From assembly GCA_024638505.1 (NCBI GenBank), contig JAHEKE010000001.1:62001-126000 (forward strand): a stretch of DNA of 64,000 bases. The letters are read 5' to 3'. Below the pieces are notes generated by a model. The model was not told the origin of the DNA. It ran no database searches and worked only from the letters and a program-made list of their open reading frames with translations. Both the position numbers and the translations under genes were made by a program. Positions 34,484-43,300 of the stretch are shown here, piece after piece (the stretch's first letter is position 1; the number at the start of each line of letters is the position of its first letter). Source of the stretch: Gammaproteobacteria bacterium. Its GTDB lineage: Bacteria; Pseudomonadota; Gammaproteobacteria; Arenicellales; JAANXG01.

Positions 34484-37177
34484 TTACAGCGCAGCTATGT
34501 CTACCGCGGTATCCTCTGCAGATGGTTCCAACGCCCCAAGATTCAATGCGGGATTAATAATCTTCGGCGTCAGGAAGAAGATCAGCTCAACCCGGTCATC
34601 CTGTTTCGACCTTTTCTTAAACAGGTGTCCCAGCAATGGAATATCACCTAATAAAGGTACCTTGGTCACACCATCTAAAACTCGCTGTTGATAGATGCCA
34701 CCGATTACTACAGTTTCCCCGTTTTCCAGCAGAACCTGGGTGTTAATCTGCTTGGTGTTGATAGTTGGGTCGGTTGGTGAAACAAAATCATCCTGCGTAA
34801 TATATACGTCCATCACGACCCGATCATCCGGCGTGATTTGCGGCGTCACGGTTAGTCCAAGAACCGCTTTTTTGGTAACGACGCTACCCACGCCGAGTAC
34901 GGAGGTAGTGAAAATCCGCTCCTGGCCCTGCTCGATATGCGCTTCCTGCTGGTTAGCAGTAATCAAGCGCGGATTGGCTATGATTTTACCCCGGCCTTCC
35001 GACTCCAGCGCAGATATCTCAAGATCGATAAGCTGAGCAAATCCCAGCCCGGCTGACGCGATAGTCAGGGCGTAAGACGCTGCGGTATCATCGCCGATAT
35101 CTTCTGCCGGTAAATTGACGTTGAGCACGTCTGTGCCCGCACTGGCGATCCCCCCGGTCGCGATCTCCCTGGTTCCTTCCAAACTCCCCGTGGTAAACGT
35201 ATCGCCGATGGTACCGCCGCCGGGTCCTTGAGCGCTATTGACTAATCGGGTAAACCCCAGGCGGGCGCCCAACTCGCGGCTAAAAGTGTCAGCAGCCTCA
35301 ATGATTCGAGTCTCGATAAGCACCTGGCGCACCGGCTTATCAAGCTCGGCGATCAGCTTCCGCACTTCTTTAATCTTGCCCCCCGTATCCTGAATCAGGA
35401 TTGAGTTCGTTCTCTTATCGACAGTTACGTTGCCCCGCGGCGATAGCAGGGAATTGGACTCGGTTTCGATCTGACCGATGCTGACGCTGCCGAACAGCGA
35501 CTGTTCCACTCCGGTATCGACTGCTTTGACCGACCTGAGGATAGAGGCAATATCTTCAGCCTTTGCATAATTGATTTGGATTAGCGCCGACGTCAGAGGT
35601 TCCAGCTCCCCTTTCTGTTTTTGGCTTTCGAGCCGCGCCCGTTCACGCGTCGCAATTTCCTCAGCCGGGGCCACCCACACCACATTTCCGGTTTGGCGCA
35701 TACCCAGGCCTCGGGTTTGCAGAATGATATCCAGCGCCTGGTCCCAGGGGACGTCCTGTAACCGTAAAGTTAGCGTTCCCGAGACCGAATCACTGGTGAC
35801 GAAATTTAAACCGGTGAAATCGGCAATCACCTGCAGCGCAGCACGCACGCTTATTTTTTGGAAATTCAATGACAGCCGTTCGCCGCTGTAACCAAATTCA
35901 TCCGCCTCAACCTCCTCTTCATCGCTGATAATTGGGTCGACGTTGACATTGAAGATCTTTCCCGACTGATAGGCCAGATGCTGATAACGACCTGCTGGGG
36001 TCACCACCATACGAACCGTGGGACCATTCTGAAATGTATCTATGGTTTGCACCGGAGTTGCAAAATCGACAACATCCAGGCGTTGCTCCAGGTCTTCGGG
36101 CAGCTTGGTGTCCGGAAAATCTATTAGAATCTCCCCATCTTTTTCCTGCACGTCCACACCAACTTCAGCGTCAGACAGGTTCACGATAATACGCGCTCCG
36201 CCTTCTCTGCTTCTTCTGAAATCTATACGTTCGATATTGTGTGCAAGATCGCCAACCTTTTTGGCGAATGGCTTTGGGTCAGTTCTGGCGGTCCGGGCGG
36301 CCGCGGTGTCGGGATTCTCTACCAAAAACACCACCCCGGTATCGGTAATCTGCATCTTGTAAGGTACGGGCCGAATCAGGTTGAACACGATGCGCGTACG
36401 GTCTTCGGTCTGCACTGCGGCAATGCTTTCTACAGCACCAGTTCCAACCTTGATTACATTGCGTTCCAGATTACTTTGCATCCCAAAAAAATCAAACGCG
36501 ATGCGTGCTGGTTTATTGGTACTGAATGTTCCGGGCTCAGCTGGTCGCGCATCCGTGGTAAGGTTGATCTGCAGGACGCCGCCCGGCAGCGAAGAATATT
36601 TGATGTCGCTAAGCCCATACTGGGCTGACTCTGCTGGAGTTGACGCTGTTTCATCCTGCGCTACCGTCTCCACGGACCCGCTATCGGCATCGACTTGTGC
36701 GACCAGTCTGGCCGGCTGGTTATTTTGCTCGATCTCCGCGACCTGGGCGGACATATCTAAGTTGGGGGTGGACGTGCCGATCGATTGGCCTGCGGCCCCG
36801 CCCAGTGGTAAAGGCGAAATTTCCAGCCCATAGTCGGTGTCCTGCACCGCCACTTTCCCCGGTTCTCGCAGGAGTAAATCTATATTCACCGAATCACCGC
36901 TATCCGCGAGATAGGGAAAAACGCCCTTTACCAGGCCCTGGCCGGAAATATCCACCGCATCCCGCCCCAAGCTGGTGTCACGCAGGTTGATGCGCAAGCG
37001 TTTACCATTATCCAGGGACTCGATTACATGTTCAGGCGTACCTTCAAGCAATACACGCAAAACGCCTGTTTCTCCCCATTCAACCTGGTTTAATGTCGCC
37101 GCATGCGCAGGGTCAAGTAAGAATAGGAGGGTGATAACAATCGAAGCTTTTAATGATCTTTTTTCAACCCGGTGCAT
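34484..37177 (-). CDS. pilQ: Type IV pilus secretin PilQ
   Basis: 897 residues, longer than Pseudomonas PilQ (about 714) because of an extended N-terminal region. A signal peptide (VITLLFLLDPAHAA) precedes two AMIN-type domains (about 35-110 and 200-280) that bind peptidoglycan, with a Gln/Glu/Ser-rich linker between. Then come the STN/secretin N0 domain (SLNFQKISVRAALQVIADF), an N1 domain and the C-terminal secretin pore (VETRIIEAADTFSRELGARLGF, VLLENGETVVIGGIYQ, PLLGDIPLLGHLFKK). It forms the outer-membrane channel for the pilus. It follows pilP by 37 bases. Confidence 0.97.
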   Translation of the reverse strand: MHRVEKRSLKASIVITLLFLLDPAHAATLNQVEWGETGVLRVLLEGTPEHVIESLDNGKRLRINLRDTSLGRDAVDISGQGLVKGVFPYLADSGDSVNIDLLLREPGKVAVQDTDYGLEISPLPLGGAAGQSIGTSTPNLDMSAQVAEIEQNNQPARLVAQVDADSGSVETVAQDETASTPAESAQYGLSDIKYSSLPGGVLQINLTTDARPAEPGTFSTNKPARIAFDFFGMQSNLERNVIKVGTGAVESIAAVQTEDRTRIVFNLIRPVPYKMQITDTGVVFLVENPDTAAARTARTDPKPFAKKVGDLAHNIERIDFRRSREGGARIIVNLSDAEVGVDVQEKDGEILIDFPDTKLPEDLEQRLDVVDFATPVQTIDTFQNGPTVRMVVTPAGRYQHLAYQSGKIFNVNVDPIISDEEEVEADEFGYSGERLSLNFQKISVRAALQVIADFTGLNFVTSDSVSGTLTLRLQDVPWDQALDIILQTRGLGMRQTGNVVWVAPAEEIATRERARLESQKQKGELEPLTSALIQINYAKAEDIASILRSVKAVDTGVEQSLFGSVSIGQIETESNSLLSPRGNVTVDKRTNSILIQDTGGKIKEVRKLIAELDKPVRQVLIETRIIEAADTFSRELGARLGFTRLVNSAQGPGGGTIGDTFTTGSLEGTREIATGGIASAGTDVLNVNLPAEDIGDDTAASYALTIASAGLGFAQLIDLEISALESEGRGKIIANPRLITANQQEAHIEQGQERIFTTSVLGVGSVVTKKAVLGLTVTPQITPDDRVVMDVYITQDDFVSPTDPTINTKQINTQVLLENGETVVIGGIYQQRVLDGVTKVPLLGDIPLLGHLFKKRSKQDDRVELIFFLTPKIINPALNLGALEPSAEDTAVDIAAL

Positions 37178-37214
37178 TATTTGAGCCCCTTATGATCTCG
37201 GTGATCGATATGTC

Positions 37215-37730
37215 TTATTTAACGATTGCGATACTCGTTTCACGCTCAATCCAGTTTTCGTTACCGCCGGATACTATCTCTGTTATAAAAAGTTTGTTAG
37301 AAGTCACTTTTATAATTTTGCCGTAGTTTTTTCCTAAATAGTTACCCGATTGTGCCCGGTGGACAGTGCCATCGGGTGCGCGAATTACCGCCCAAGACGT
37401 CTCGTCTTTTGATAAAGTTCCGACCATTCTCAGGGAGTCGAGTGGATATTGTTCCAAAGGTTCTTTTCTACGGTTGAGATCTGGCGCATTGCCTGTGGCC
37501 TGAGTGGGTGTATTCCTGACCAGATTACTTTTGGAAAATGGATCGGTAAGCTGAGTCGCCGTATAGGTGTACGTCTCGTGCGGTTTGATCCGAGGCAAGG
37601 GTTCAACCCTGGGCTTTCTACCTTTATGTGCATTTTCGACGAAGCGCTGCAAATCTTCCATTTTTTGCTCTGCACAACCGATTAACAGGCATGATGCTAA
37701 TAATACTATGGATGCTCGGGTGATTGACAT
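37215..37730 (-). CDS. pilP: Type IV pilus inner-membrane lipoprotein PilP
   Basis: 171 residues with a lipobox LLIGC (lipidated Cys19). The remainder is a flexible Pro/Arg-rich linker and a small beta domain (QYPLDSLRMVGTLSKDE, GNYLGKNYGKI), the standard PilP layout. It binds the PilN/PilO heterodimer and the PilQ periplasmic domains. It lies 8 bases after the pilO stop in the pilMNOPQ operon. Confidence 0.95.
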   Translation of the reverse strand: MSITRASIVLLASCLLIGCAEQKMEDLQRFVENAHKGRKPRVEPLPRIKPHETYTYTATQLTDPFSKSNLVRNTPTQATGNAPDLNRRKEPLEQYPLDSLRMVGTLSKDETSWAVIRAPDGTVHRAQSGNYLGKNYGKIIKVTSNKLFITEIVSGGNENWIERETSIAIVK

Positions 37731-37738
37731 AGTGCTGA

Positions 37739-38368
37739 CTAACCTTTTGTCCGCGTTTTCTTCTGCTTTTCTTGTTTACGTTGTTGTATCGTCTCCTCAT
37801 CCAGGTAATGATAGGTCTTGGTGACTGCCGACATCACCAACCGGCCTGAATCCAGGGGTTGCAACGAGATGTCGCCGATCGTAACTATGCGCGGCAGTGC
37901 CGCAAGATCGCTGACGAAATTTCCCAGTTGATGGTATGTCCCGCTTACTTTGACGTCGATGGGTAGCTCCGCGTAAAACTCCGCAAGCCGCCGATTTTTC
38001 GGCTTGAACAGCTCAAACTGCAATCCTCTGCCCAGACCCGCCTGCGTTATGTCAATTAATAACTCCGGTACTTCTGTTTTGTCCGGCAATTGCCGCAGCA
38101 TGACGCCGAATGTCTCCTTGATTTCTTCGATCTGTTGACGATAAGCCTCAAGATTGATCGCCAGCGCTTTTTTCTCTAGAAAAGTCTGGCGCAGCTGCTG
38201 CTCTTCCTTTTTGACCGCTTCCAGGGCCTTTATCTGGTCGCTCACGATGAACCAGTAACCTGCGAACAGTATGCCTGCGCTTATGATAAGTGTGGCAGCG
38301 ATTTTTACCCATGTCGGCCAAGACGGTATATCGTTGAGATCGATGTCACGAAGGTCTGCGATTGCCAT
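37739..38368 (-). CDS. pilO: Type IV pilus alignment protein PilO
   Basis: 209 residues from ATG 38368, which overlaps the pilN stop as TGATG and has AAGGGG 8 bases upstream; a TTG 3 bases earlier is less likely. One transmembrane helix (about 22-44), a coiled coil (about 48-90) and a ferredoxin-like C-terminal domain (ELPIDVKVSGTYHQLGNFV) are visible. It pairs with PilN to link the cytoplasmic PilM ring to PilP/PilQ. The tail is very rich in Lys and Gln. Confidence 0.95.
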   Translation of the reverse strand: MAIADLRDIDLNDIPSWPTWVKIAATLIISAGILFAGYWFIVSDQIKALEAVKKEEQQLRQTFLEKKALAINLEAYRQQIEEIKETFGVMLRQLPDKTEVPELLIDITQAGLGRGLQFELFKPKNRRLAEFYAELPIDVKVSGTYHQLGNFVSDLAALPRIVTIGDISLQPLDSGRLVMSAVTKTYHYLDEETIQQRKQEKQKKTRTKG

Positions 38369-38973
38369 CAACTTTGCCCCTTTGTTTTAGCCTTCTTTAC
38401 TGCGTCCGCCGCCGCCGTTTTATCTTCAGGCTTGTCCTGCTCTTTAACTTTGAGACTGAACTTACTGATGCGGGATCCGTCTTGCGGCGTAACGCTTATT
38501 ACATCCAGATTTGGATTGGTGAACCATTCGGACGAGTCCAGATTTTGCATCAGTGCGGACACACGCGCGTTGGACTGTGCAAAACCTTCCAGGTTGATAG
38601 CTTTTTTCTTTTTCGTTAACGATGTGAAGTAAACGCCCTTAGGCAGCTTACGTACCAGATCGTCGAACACGTGCACAATCTGTGTACGGTCACGCTGCAG
38701 TTGCTGAATTATTTCCATTCTTGCTATCAGCGCTTCTTTACGCCGCTGTAACTCCTCAATTTCCTCTATCTGTTTTTCCAGCTTACCAATCTCATTTTTG
38801 ACAAAATTATTCCGCGCTTTTTGATGGTCAATGGAATCATTCATGTACCAGTGGGTATAAAATACAACCAATCCCATGAGGATCCAGGTGCCGATTGAAA
38901 TTGATAAGAGCTGTCGGTCCTGCTCTCGACGGCGGATTTCACGCCAAGGTAGAAGATTTATGCGGGTTGTCAT
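38368..38973 (-). CDS. pilN: Type IV pilus assembly protein PilN
   Basis: 201 residues. The cytoplasmic N-terminus INLLPWREIRR is the PilM-binding motif of PilN. A single membrane helix (about 24-42) is followed by a coiled coil (about 50-85) and a periplasmic domain (VYFTSLTKKKKAINLEG). The gene overlaps pilM as ATGA and pilO as TGATG. The C-terminus is Lys/Ala rich. Confidence 0.96.
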   Translation of the reverse strand: MTTRINLLPWREIRRREQDRQLLSISIGTWILMGLVVFYTHWYMNDSIDHQKARNNFVKNEIGKLEKQIEEIEELQRRKEALIARMEIIQQLQRDRTQIVHVFDDLVRKLPKGVYFTSLTKKKKAINLEGFAQSNARVSALMQNLDSSEWFTNPNLDVISVTPQDGSRISKFSLKVKEQDKPEDKTAAADAVKKAKTKGQS

Positions 38974-40034
38974 GAGTCAAAGCTCCTCATTGCCAAGCCG
39001 CATGAGACCATCAGTGAGGACGCATCTGCGCTGAGCTGCTGCGGCTTAATTCGAGACGCTACCGACATACTGGCAAAGGGATTGGCAATAGTAGTCGGCA
39101 CTCCAACGCGGTTGGCAATCAGTTCGTCTGCGTTTGCTATCTGTGCGCAACCACCGGCTAACAGAATTTGGTCAACGCTGTTGTGCGGTGTCGATGAATA
39201 GAAAAACTGAAGCGCACGCATAGTTTCTTGACACATCGCCTCTAGAAAGGGCTGTAAAATGTCTGTCTGATAGTTATCCGGGAGTCCACCTACTTTTTTG
39301 GCAAGACCCGCTTCTTCGAAGGACAATCCGTACCGCCGCTGTATCTCTTCGGTTAACTGACGCCCACCAAACGTATGATCGCGCGTATAGATCGAGCGGT
39401 TGTTGTACATCACGTTCATGTGGGTGGTAGTCGCACCAACGTCTAGTATCGCCACAACTTTTTCCATGCCGCCTCCGGGCATGTGGCGAGAGATCAACGA
39501 GTAAGCAGCCTCCATGGCAAACGCATCCACATCAATAACGCTTGGCTGTAATCCGGGACGACCTATTACCGCTATATAGTCGTCGACGATTTCCTTTCTG
39601 CAGGCGGCGATGACGACGTCGTCCTCATTGGCGTTTGCATCCGAGGGGCCAATCACCTCGAAGTCAAGATTGACTTCCTCCAGCGGATAGGGAATGTAGT
39701 GGTCAGCTTCCATTTCGATCTGTTGCTCGAGTTCCTGCTCCCGCATACCAGCCGGCATGGTGATCGTTTTGGTGATGACGTGAGAGGCTGACACCGCGAC
39801 CGCAGCGTGGCGTGATTTCGTGCCGGACCGCTTAACGCAGCGATCGACTGCCCGGCCGACCTGCTCAACTTCGGTAATAGTATTCTCCACCACCGCATTT
39901 TGCGGTAGAGGTTCTACCGCATAGCGCTCCACGCGGTAGTGCGCGCCGCTTTTACTGAGTTCCAGCAACTTAACCGCTGAAGAACTAATATCTAGGCCGA
40001 TAAGCGGAGGCCGTTTTTTTCGCAGAAATTTCAG
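38970..40034 (-). CDS. pilM: Type IV pilus assembly ATPase-like protein PilM (apparent CTG start)
   Basis: 354 residues from CTG 40034, exactly the Pseudomonas PilM length. The first usual start, TTG 39968, would lose 22 residues that include KKRPPLIGLDISSSAVK, the first nucleotide-binding loop of this actin-like fold. An in-frame TAA at 40044-40046 leaves only three codons before the CTG, and AAGGGGGA (40038-40045) is a strong ribosome-binding site just ahead. Other actin-fold motifs: IDVDAFAMEAAY, AILDVGATTTHMNV, LLAGGCAQI. It forms the cytoplasmic ring contacting PilN. It is the first gene of pilMNOPQ and is divergent from mrcA across 173 bases. Confidence 0.9.
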   Translation of the reverse strand: MKFLRKKRPPLIGLDISSSAVKLLELSKSGAHYRVERYAVEPLPQNAVVENTITEVEQVGRAVDRCVKRSGTKSRHAAVAVSASHVITKTITMPAGMREQELEQQIEMEADHYIPYPLEEVNLDFEVIGPSDANANEDDVVIAACRKEIVDDYIAVIGRPGLQPSVIDVDAFAMEAAYSLISRHMPGGGMEKVVAILDVGATTTHMNVMYNNRSIYTRDHTFGGRQLTEEIQRRYGLSFEEAGLAKKVGGLPDNYQTDILQPFLEAMCQETMRALQFFYSSTPHNSVDQILLAGGCAQIANADELIANRVGVPTTIANPFASMSVASRIKPQQLSADASSLMVSCGLAMRSFDS

Positions 40035-40207
40035 AAATCCCCCTTAAAATTCCTCGAGTTATGTGCGTAATATGCCATTTTACGTGAATTTCCCAAACTA
40101 TAGTCCATGCACGAGCAAAATAACAGCCTTCATCAAGCCATTTTGACGGCTAATTCTGCTGCCTATGTTAAGCTTAGACTGTCCTGCTCACGTATCCAGC
40201 AGTAAAC

Positions 40208-42625
40208 GTGCGATTCATAGTGAAAGTTTTTGGGGTTCTCCTGGGACTCATCACCGCCGGCGCGGTGGCTGTTGCGCTGTTCACCTTTACCCTGCTACCG
40301 GATCTACCCTCCATCGACTCGCTGAAAGATGTGCCGCTCAAAGTTCCGCTGCGCGTCTATTCCGCCAACGGTCGTCTGATGGCAGAGTTTGGAGAAGAGC
40401 GGCGTGAGCCTGTTCGGTTTGAGCAGGTTCCGAAGCGTTTGGTAAACGCGATCCTGGCGGCAGAGGATGATCGCTTTTATTCCCATCCGGGGGTCGATTT
40501 AATGGGTGTGATGCGCGCCGCGCTGGCCAACGTCCGTTCTGGCAGCCACGAACAGGGCGCCAGTACTATTACCATGCAGGTCGCACGCAACTACTTTTTA
40601 ACTCCCGAGAAAACCTATACCAGAAAGATTCGAGAAGCGCTACTGGCATTCCGGCTCGAACGCGCGCTAAGCAAAGACCAGATTCTTGAGCTGTATATTA
40701 ACAAGATCTTCTTAGGACACAGGGCCTACGGATTCGGTGCCGCAGCAAAAGTGTATTACGGAAAATTACTGGATGAGCTTTCCATCGCTGAGGTGGCTAT
40801 GTTGGCAGGACTGCCCAAAGCACCTTCGCGAGATAATCCTCTGACCAACCAAGATCGAGCTAAGGAAAGGCGCGACTACGTTTTGCGCCGCATGCACGCT
40901 TCAGGCTACATCACTGATGAAGAGTTGCAAGTGGCGTCCGCTGCCCCGCTTAGCGCCCGCAAACATGCGGTAAAAACTGATGTCAACGCGCCTTATGTGG
41001 CGGAAATGGTACGTGACTACATGCTGCAAACTTATGGCGGGGACGCGTATTGGCGCGGATTCAAGGTTTACACAACTGTGGTTGGTGAGCAACAGGAAGC
41101 AGCGCAGCGAGTCCTGCGTGCGGGCTTAAAAAGCTATGATCGTCGACATGGATATCGCGGCCCGGTAAAACGTTTTGAGCTTAAAGAGTCCACCACGCAG
41201 CAGGAACTGGATGAGCAGCTGTCATCGGTAGCGAATAGCGGCGAACTGATTCCCGCGGTTGTTGTGGCGTTGGAAGGCAGAACGGTGACCGTCTACACAC
41301 AGGCCAATCGGGTTGTTGAAATTCCATGGGAAGGGCTTTCCTGGGCAAAGCGATACCTGAGCGCAGACCGCACCGGGGCAAAGCCCAAATCGGCAGTGGA
41401 CGTTGTCGCTCCCGGAGATGTCGTATACGTGGAGCAGGGTGATGCCGGATCATGGCGCCTATCCCAATTGCCCGAGGTGTCTGGTGGGCTGGTTTCCCTG
41501 CGTCCAACCGATGGGGCGATACTGGCACTGAGCGGTGGCTTTGATTTCTATTTAAGTAAATTTAACCGGATTATGCAGGCCAAACGGCAACCGGGTTCCA
41601 ACATTAAACCTTTCATATACTCGGCGGCCCTGGAAAACGGTTTCACCCCCGCCACCTTAGTCAGCGGAGCACCGGTTGTGATCGCTGACGTTTCACAGGA
41701 CACCATATGGCGGCCGGAAAACTACAGCCGTAAGTTTTTTGGTCCGACGCGTTTGCGCAAAGCACTCAGTTTATCTCTCAACCTGGTCTCTGTCCGCATC
41801 CTGCGGGCAATTGGAATAGATGCCGCGCTGGAACATTTGACCAAGTTTGGATTTGATCCTGCGACTCTGCCTCACGGACTGTCTCTGGCCTTGGGGTCAG
41901 GCGCCGTCACGCCGATCAACATCGTTAGAGCCTATGCCGTATTTGCCAACGGGGGATACAAGGTGAAGCCCTATTTTATCAAGTGGGTAGAGAATCAGTA
42001 CGGCGACATCGTTGAGCAGGCCTCACCCACGGTCGTGTGCCGCGCCTGCGCCGCCAATACCACGGTTAATGGAGTATCTCAGGCAATAAGCAGTAAGAGC
42101 ACGAACGCACAACGAGTACTGGATCCGGGCAATCATTTTCTGATTACCGATATGCTCCATCAGGTAGTCCGCTCAGGCACCGCCAGGCGTGCGCAGCAGC
42201 TCGGGCGAACGGATCTGGCTGGTAAAACCGGCACCACCAACGACTTTCGTGATGCCTGGTTTTCAGGATTCAACCAGGACGTGGTGACCACAGTCTGGGT
42301 AGGATTCGATGATTCATCTACGCTGGGACGGCGCGAAGCGGGGTCTAAGGCAGCACTGCCGATCTGGATTGACTATATGAAAGTAGCTCTGGCCAACACC
42401 AAGGAATATCCGTTGATTGCGCCGGACAACGTCGTCTCCAGATTTGTCGATAAAGACTCAGGCAAAGTCGTTACGCGCAATCACCCCAATGGTTATGAAG
42501 AATTCTTCTTGGTTTCCAACGCACCAAGAGAATTGCCCCAGGTAGATTTACCTCGAATAGGCACGGAAACAATTAATCCTGCAGTGCGGCAGACGCCGTC
42601 CACAACAACAGAAGGCTTGTTTTAA
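40208..42625 (+). CDS. mrcA: Penicillin-binding protein 1A (bifunctional peptidoglycan synthase)
   Basis: 805 residues from GTG 40208. Short cytoplasmic tail and one membrane helix (about 8-30), then the GT51 glycosyltransferase domain with the catalytic Glu in AAEDDRFYSHPGVD and GASTITMQVARN. An OB-like insert typical of PBP1A follows, then the transpeptidase with PGSNIKPF (active Ser, SxxK), SLNLVS (SxN) and KTGTTNDFRDAW (KTG). It polymerises and crosslinks peptidoglycan. Divergence from pilM is the usual order in Pseudomonas and relatives. No clear ribosome-binding site precedes the GTG; another GTG lies 12 bases downstream. Confidence 0.96.
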   Translation: MRFIVKVFGVLLGLITAGAVAVALFTFTLLPDLPSIDSLKDVPLKVPLRVYSANGRLMAEFGEERREPVRFEQVPKRLVNAILAAEDDRFYSHPGVDLMGVMRAALANVRSGSHEQGASTITMQVARNYFLTPEKTYTRKIREALLAFRLERALSKDQILELYINKIFLGHRAYGFGAAAKVYYGKLLDELSIAEVAMLAGLPKAPSRDNPLTNQDRAKERRDYVLRRMHASGYITDEELQVASAAPLSARKHAVKTDVNAPYVAEMVRDYMLQTYGGDAYWRGFKVYTTVVGEQQEAAQRVLRAGLKSYDRRHGYRGPVKRFELKESTTQQELDEQLSSVANSGELIPAVVVALEGRTVTVYTQANRVVEIPWEGLSWAKRYLSADRTGAKPKSAVDVVAPGDVVYVEQGDAGSWRLSQLPEVSGGLVSLRPTDGAILALSGGFDFYLSKFNRIMQAKRQPGSNIKPFIYSAALENGFTPATLVSGAPVVIADVSQDTIWRPENYSRKFFGPTRLRKALSLSLNLVSVRILRAIGIDAALEHLTKFGFDPATLPHGLSLALGSGAVTPINIVRAYAVFANGGYKVKPYFIKWVENQYGDIVEQASPTVVCRACAANTTVNGVSQAISSKSTNAQRVLDPGNHFLITDMLHQVVRSGTARRAQQLGRTDLAGKTGTTNDFRDAWFSGFNQDVVTTVWVGFDDSSTLGRREAGSKAALPIWIDYMKVALANTKEYPLIAPDNVVSRFVDKDSGKVVTRNHPNGYEEFFLVSNAPRELPQVDLPRIGTETINPAVRQTPSTTTEGLF

Positions 42626-42634
42626 ACGAAGCGC

Positions 42635-43261
42635 ATGAAAACCCGCCGCCGCCCATCATTACACCTCAATTCGTTTGAGCACAGGCGCCTGGCGGTGTGT
42701 GAGGAAGCCGCTCGCATTATGCATCAGCAGGGGATTCGCGATTTTCAGACAGCCAAAACAAAGGCAGTTGAACGATTGGGCGTGGGACGGCGTTTTCCCT
42801 TGCCGAGCAACCGGGAGGTGGAGCGGGCCCTGCAGCAGAGACTGCGTTTATTCAGCGCCGAATTTTGGAGCGATCGATGCCGGCTGCTCTGGCGTCTGGC
42901 GACCGAAATCATGGAAACGTTCAGCGCATATGAACCGCGAGTGGTCGGCGCCTTGCTGCGCGGCATCGTTACCGAAAAGACGCCGGTCGAAATTCATCTG
43001 TTTTCTGATTCACCGGAGGAGATATCGGACAGTTTCATGCAACATCGCATTCCCTACGAATGTTTTGACAAACGTGTCCGCTACAGACGAAATCGTTATG
43101 CCATGATTCCCGCATTCCGCTTCGCCTGCGAGGATGTCAGTGTTGAGCTCCTGGCTTTTGCTCGAAACAGCATTCGCGAAGCGCCATTGTGCCCGGTGGA
43201 GGGGCAGCCCATGCTGCGCGTCTCTTTGCCTCGCGCCCGGGAGATCATGGCCTCAACCTGA
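42635..43261 (+). CDS. Conserved hypothetical protein (possible nucleotidyltransferase-like fold)
   Basis: 208 residues, starting 9 bases after the mrcA stop and so probably co-transcribed with it. The N-terminal half is helical and basic (EEAARIMHQQGIRDFQTAKTK then GVGRRFPLPSNREVERAL). The second half has alternating strands (VEIHLFSDSPEEI, CEDVSVELLAFA) that could fit a small nucleotidyltransferase-like core. I have met similar short proteins in gammaproteobacteria with only provisional names. No catalytic set is certain. No signal peptide or membrane segment is present. Confidence 0.7.
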   Translation: MKTRRRPSLHLNSFEHRRLAVCEEAARIMHQQGIRDFQTAKTKAVERLGVGRRFPLPSNREVERALQQRLRLFSAEFWSDRCRLLWRLATEIMETFSAYEPRVVGALLRGIVTEKTPVEIHLFSDSPEEISDSFMQHRIPYECFDKRVRYRRNRYAMIPAFRFACEDVSVELLAFARNSIREAPLCPVEGQPMLRVSLPRAREIMAST

Positions 43262-43300
43262 ACCAGCGGCTACATGGGTTGTGACAACTCGACAGGATTA

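Noticed and set aside
40050-40110. Sigma-54-like TGGC...GC element upstream of pilM
   Set aside because: The spacing between the GG and GC pairs is 10 rather than 12 bases, so it does not fit the consensus.
42675-43106. 143-codon alternative frame inside the hypothetical gene after mrcA
   Set aside because: It is Cys/Trp/Arg rich without structure-like patterning; the main frame has the 9-base spacing to mrcA and better composition.
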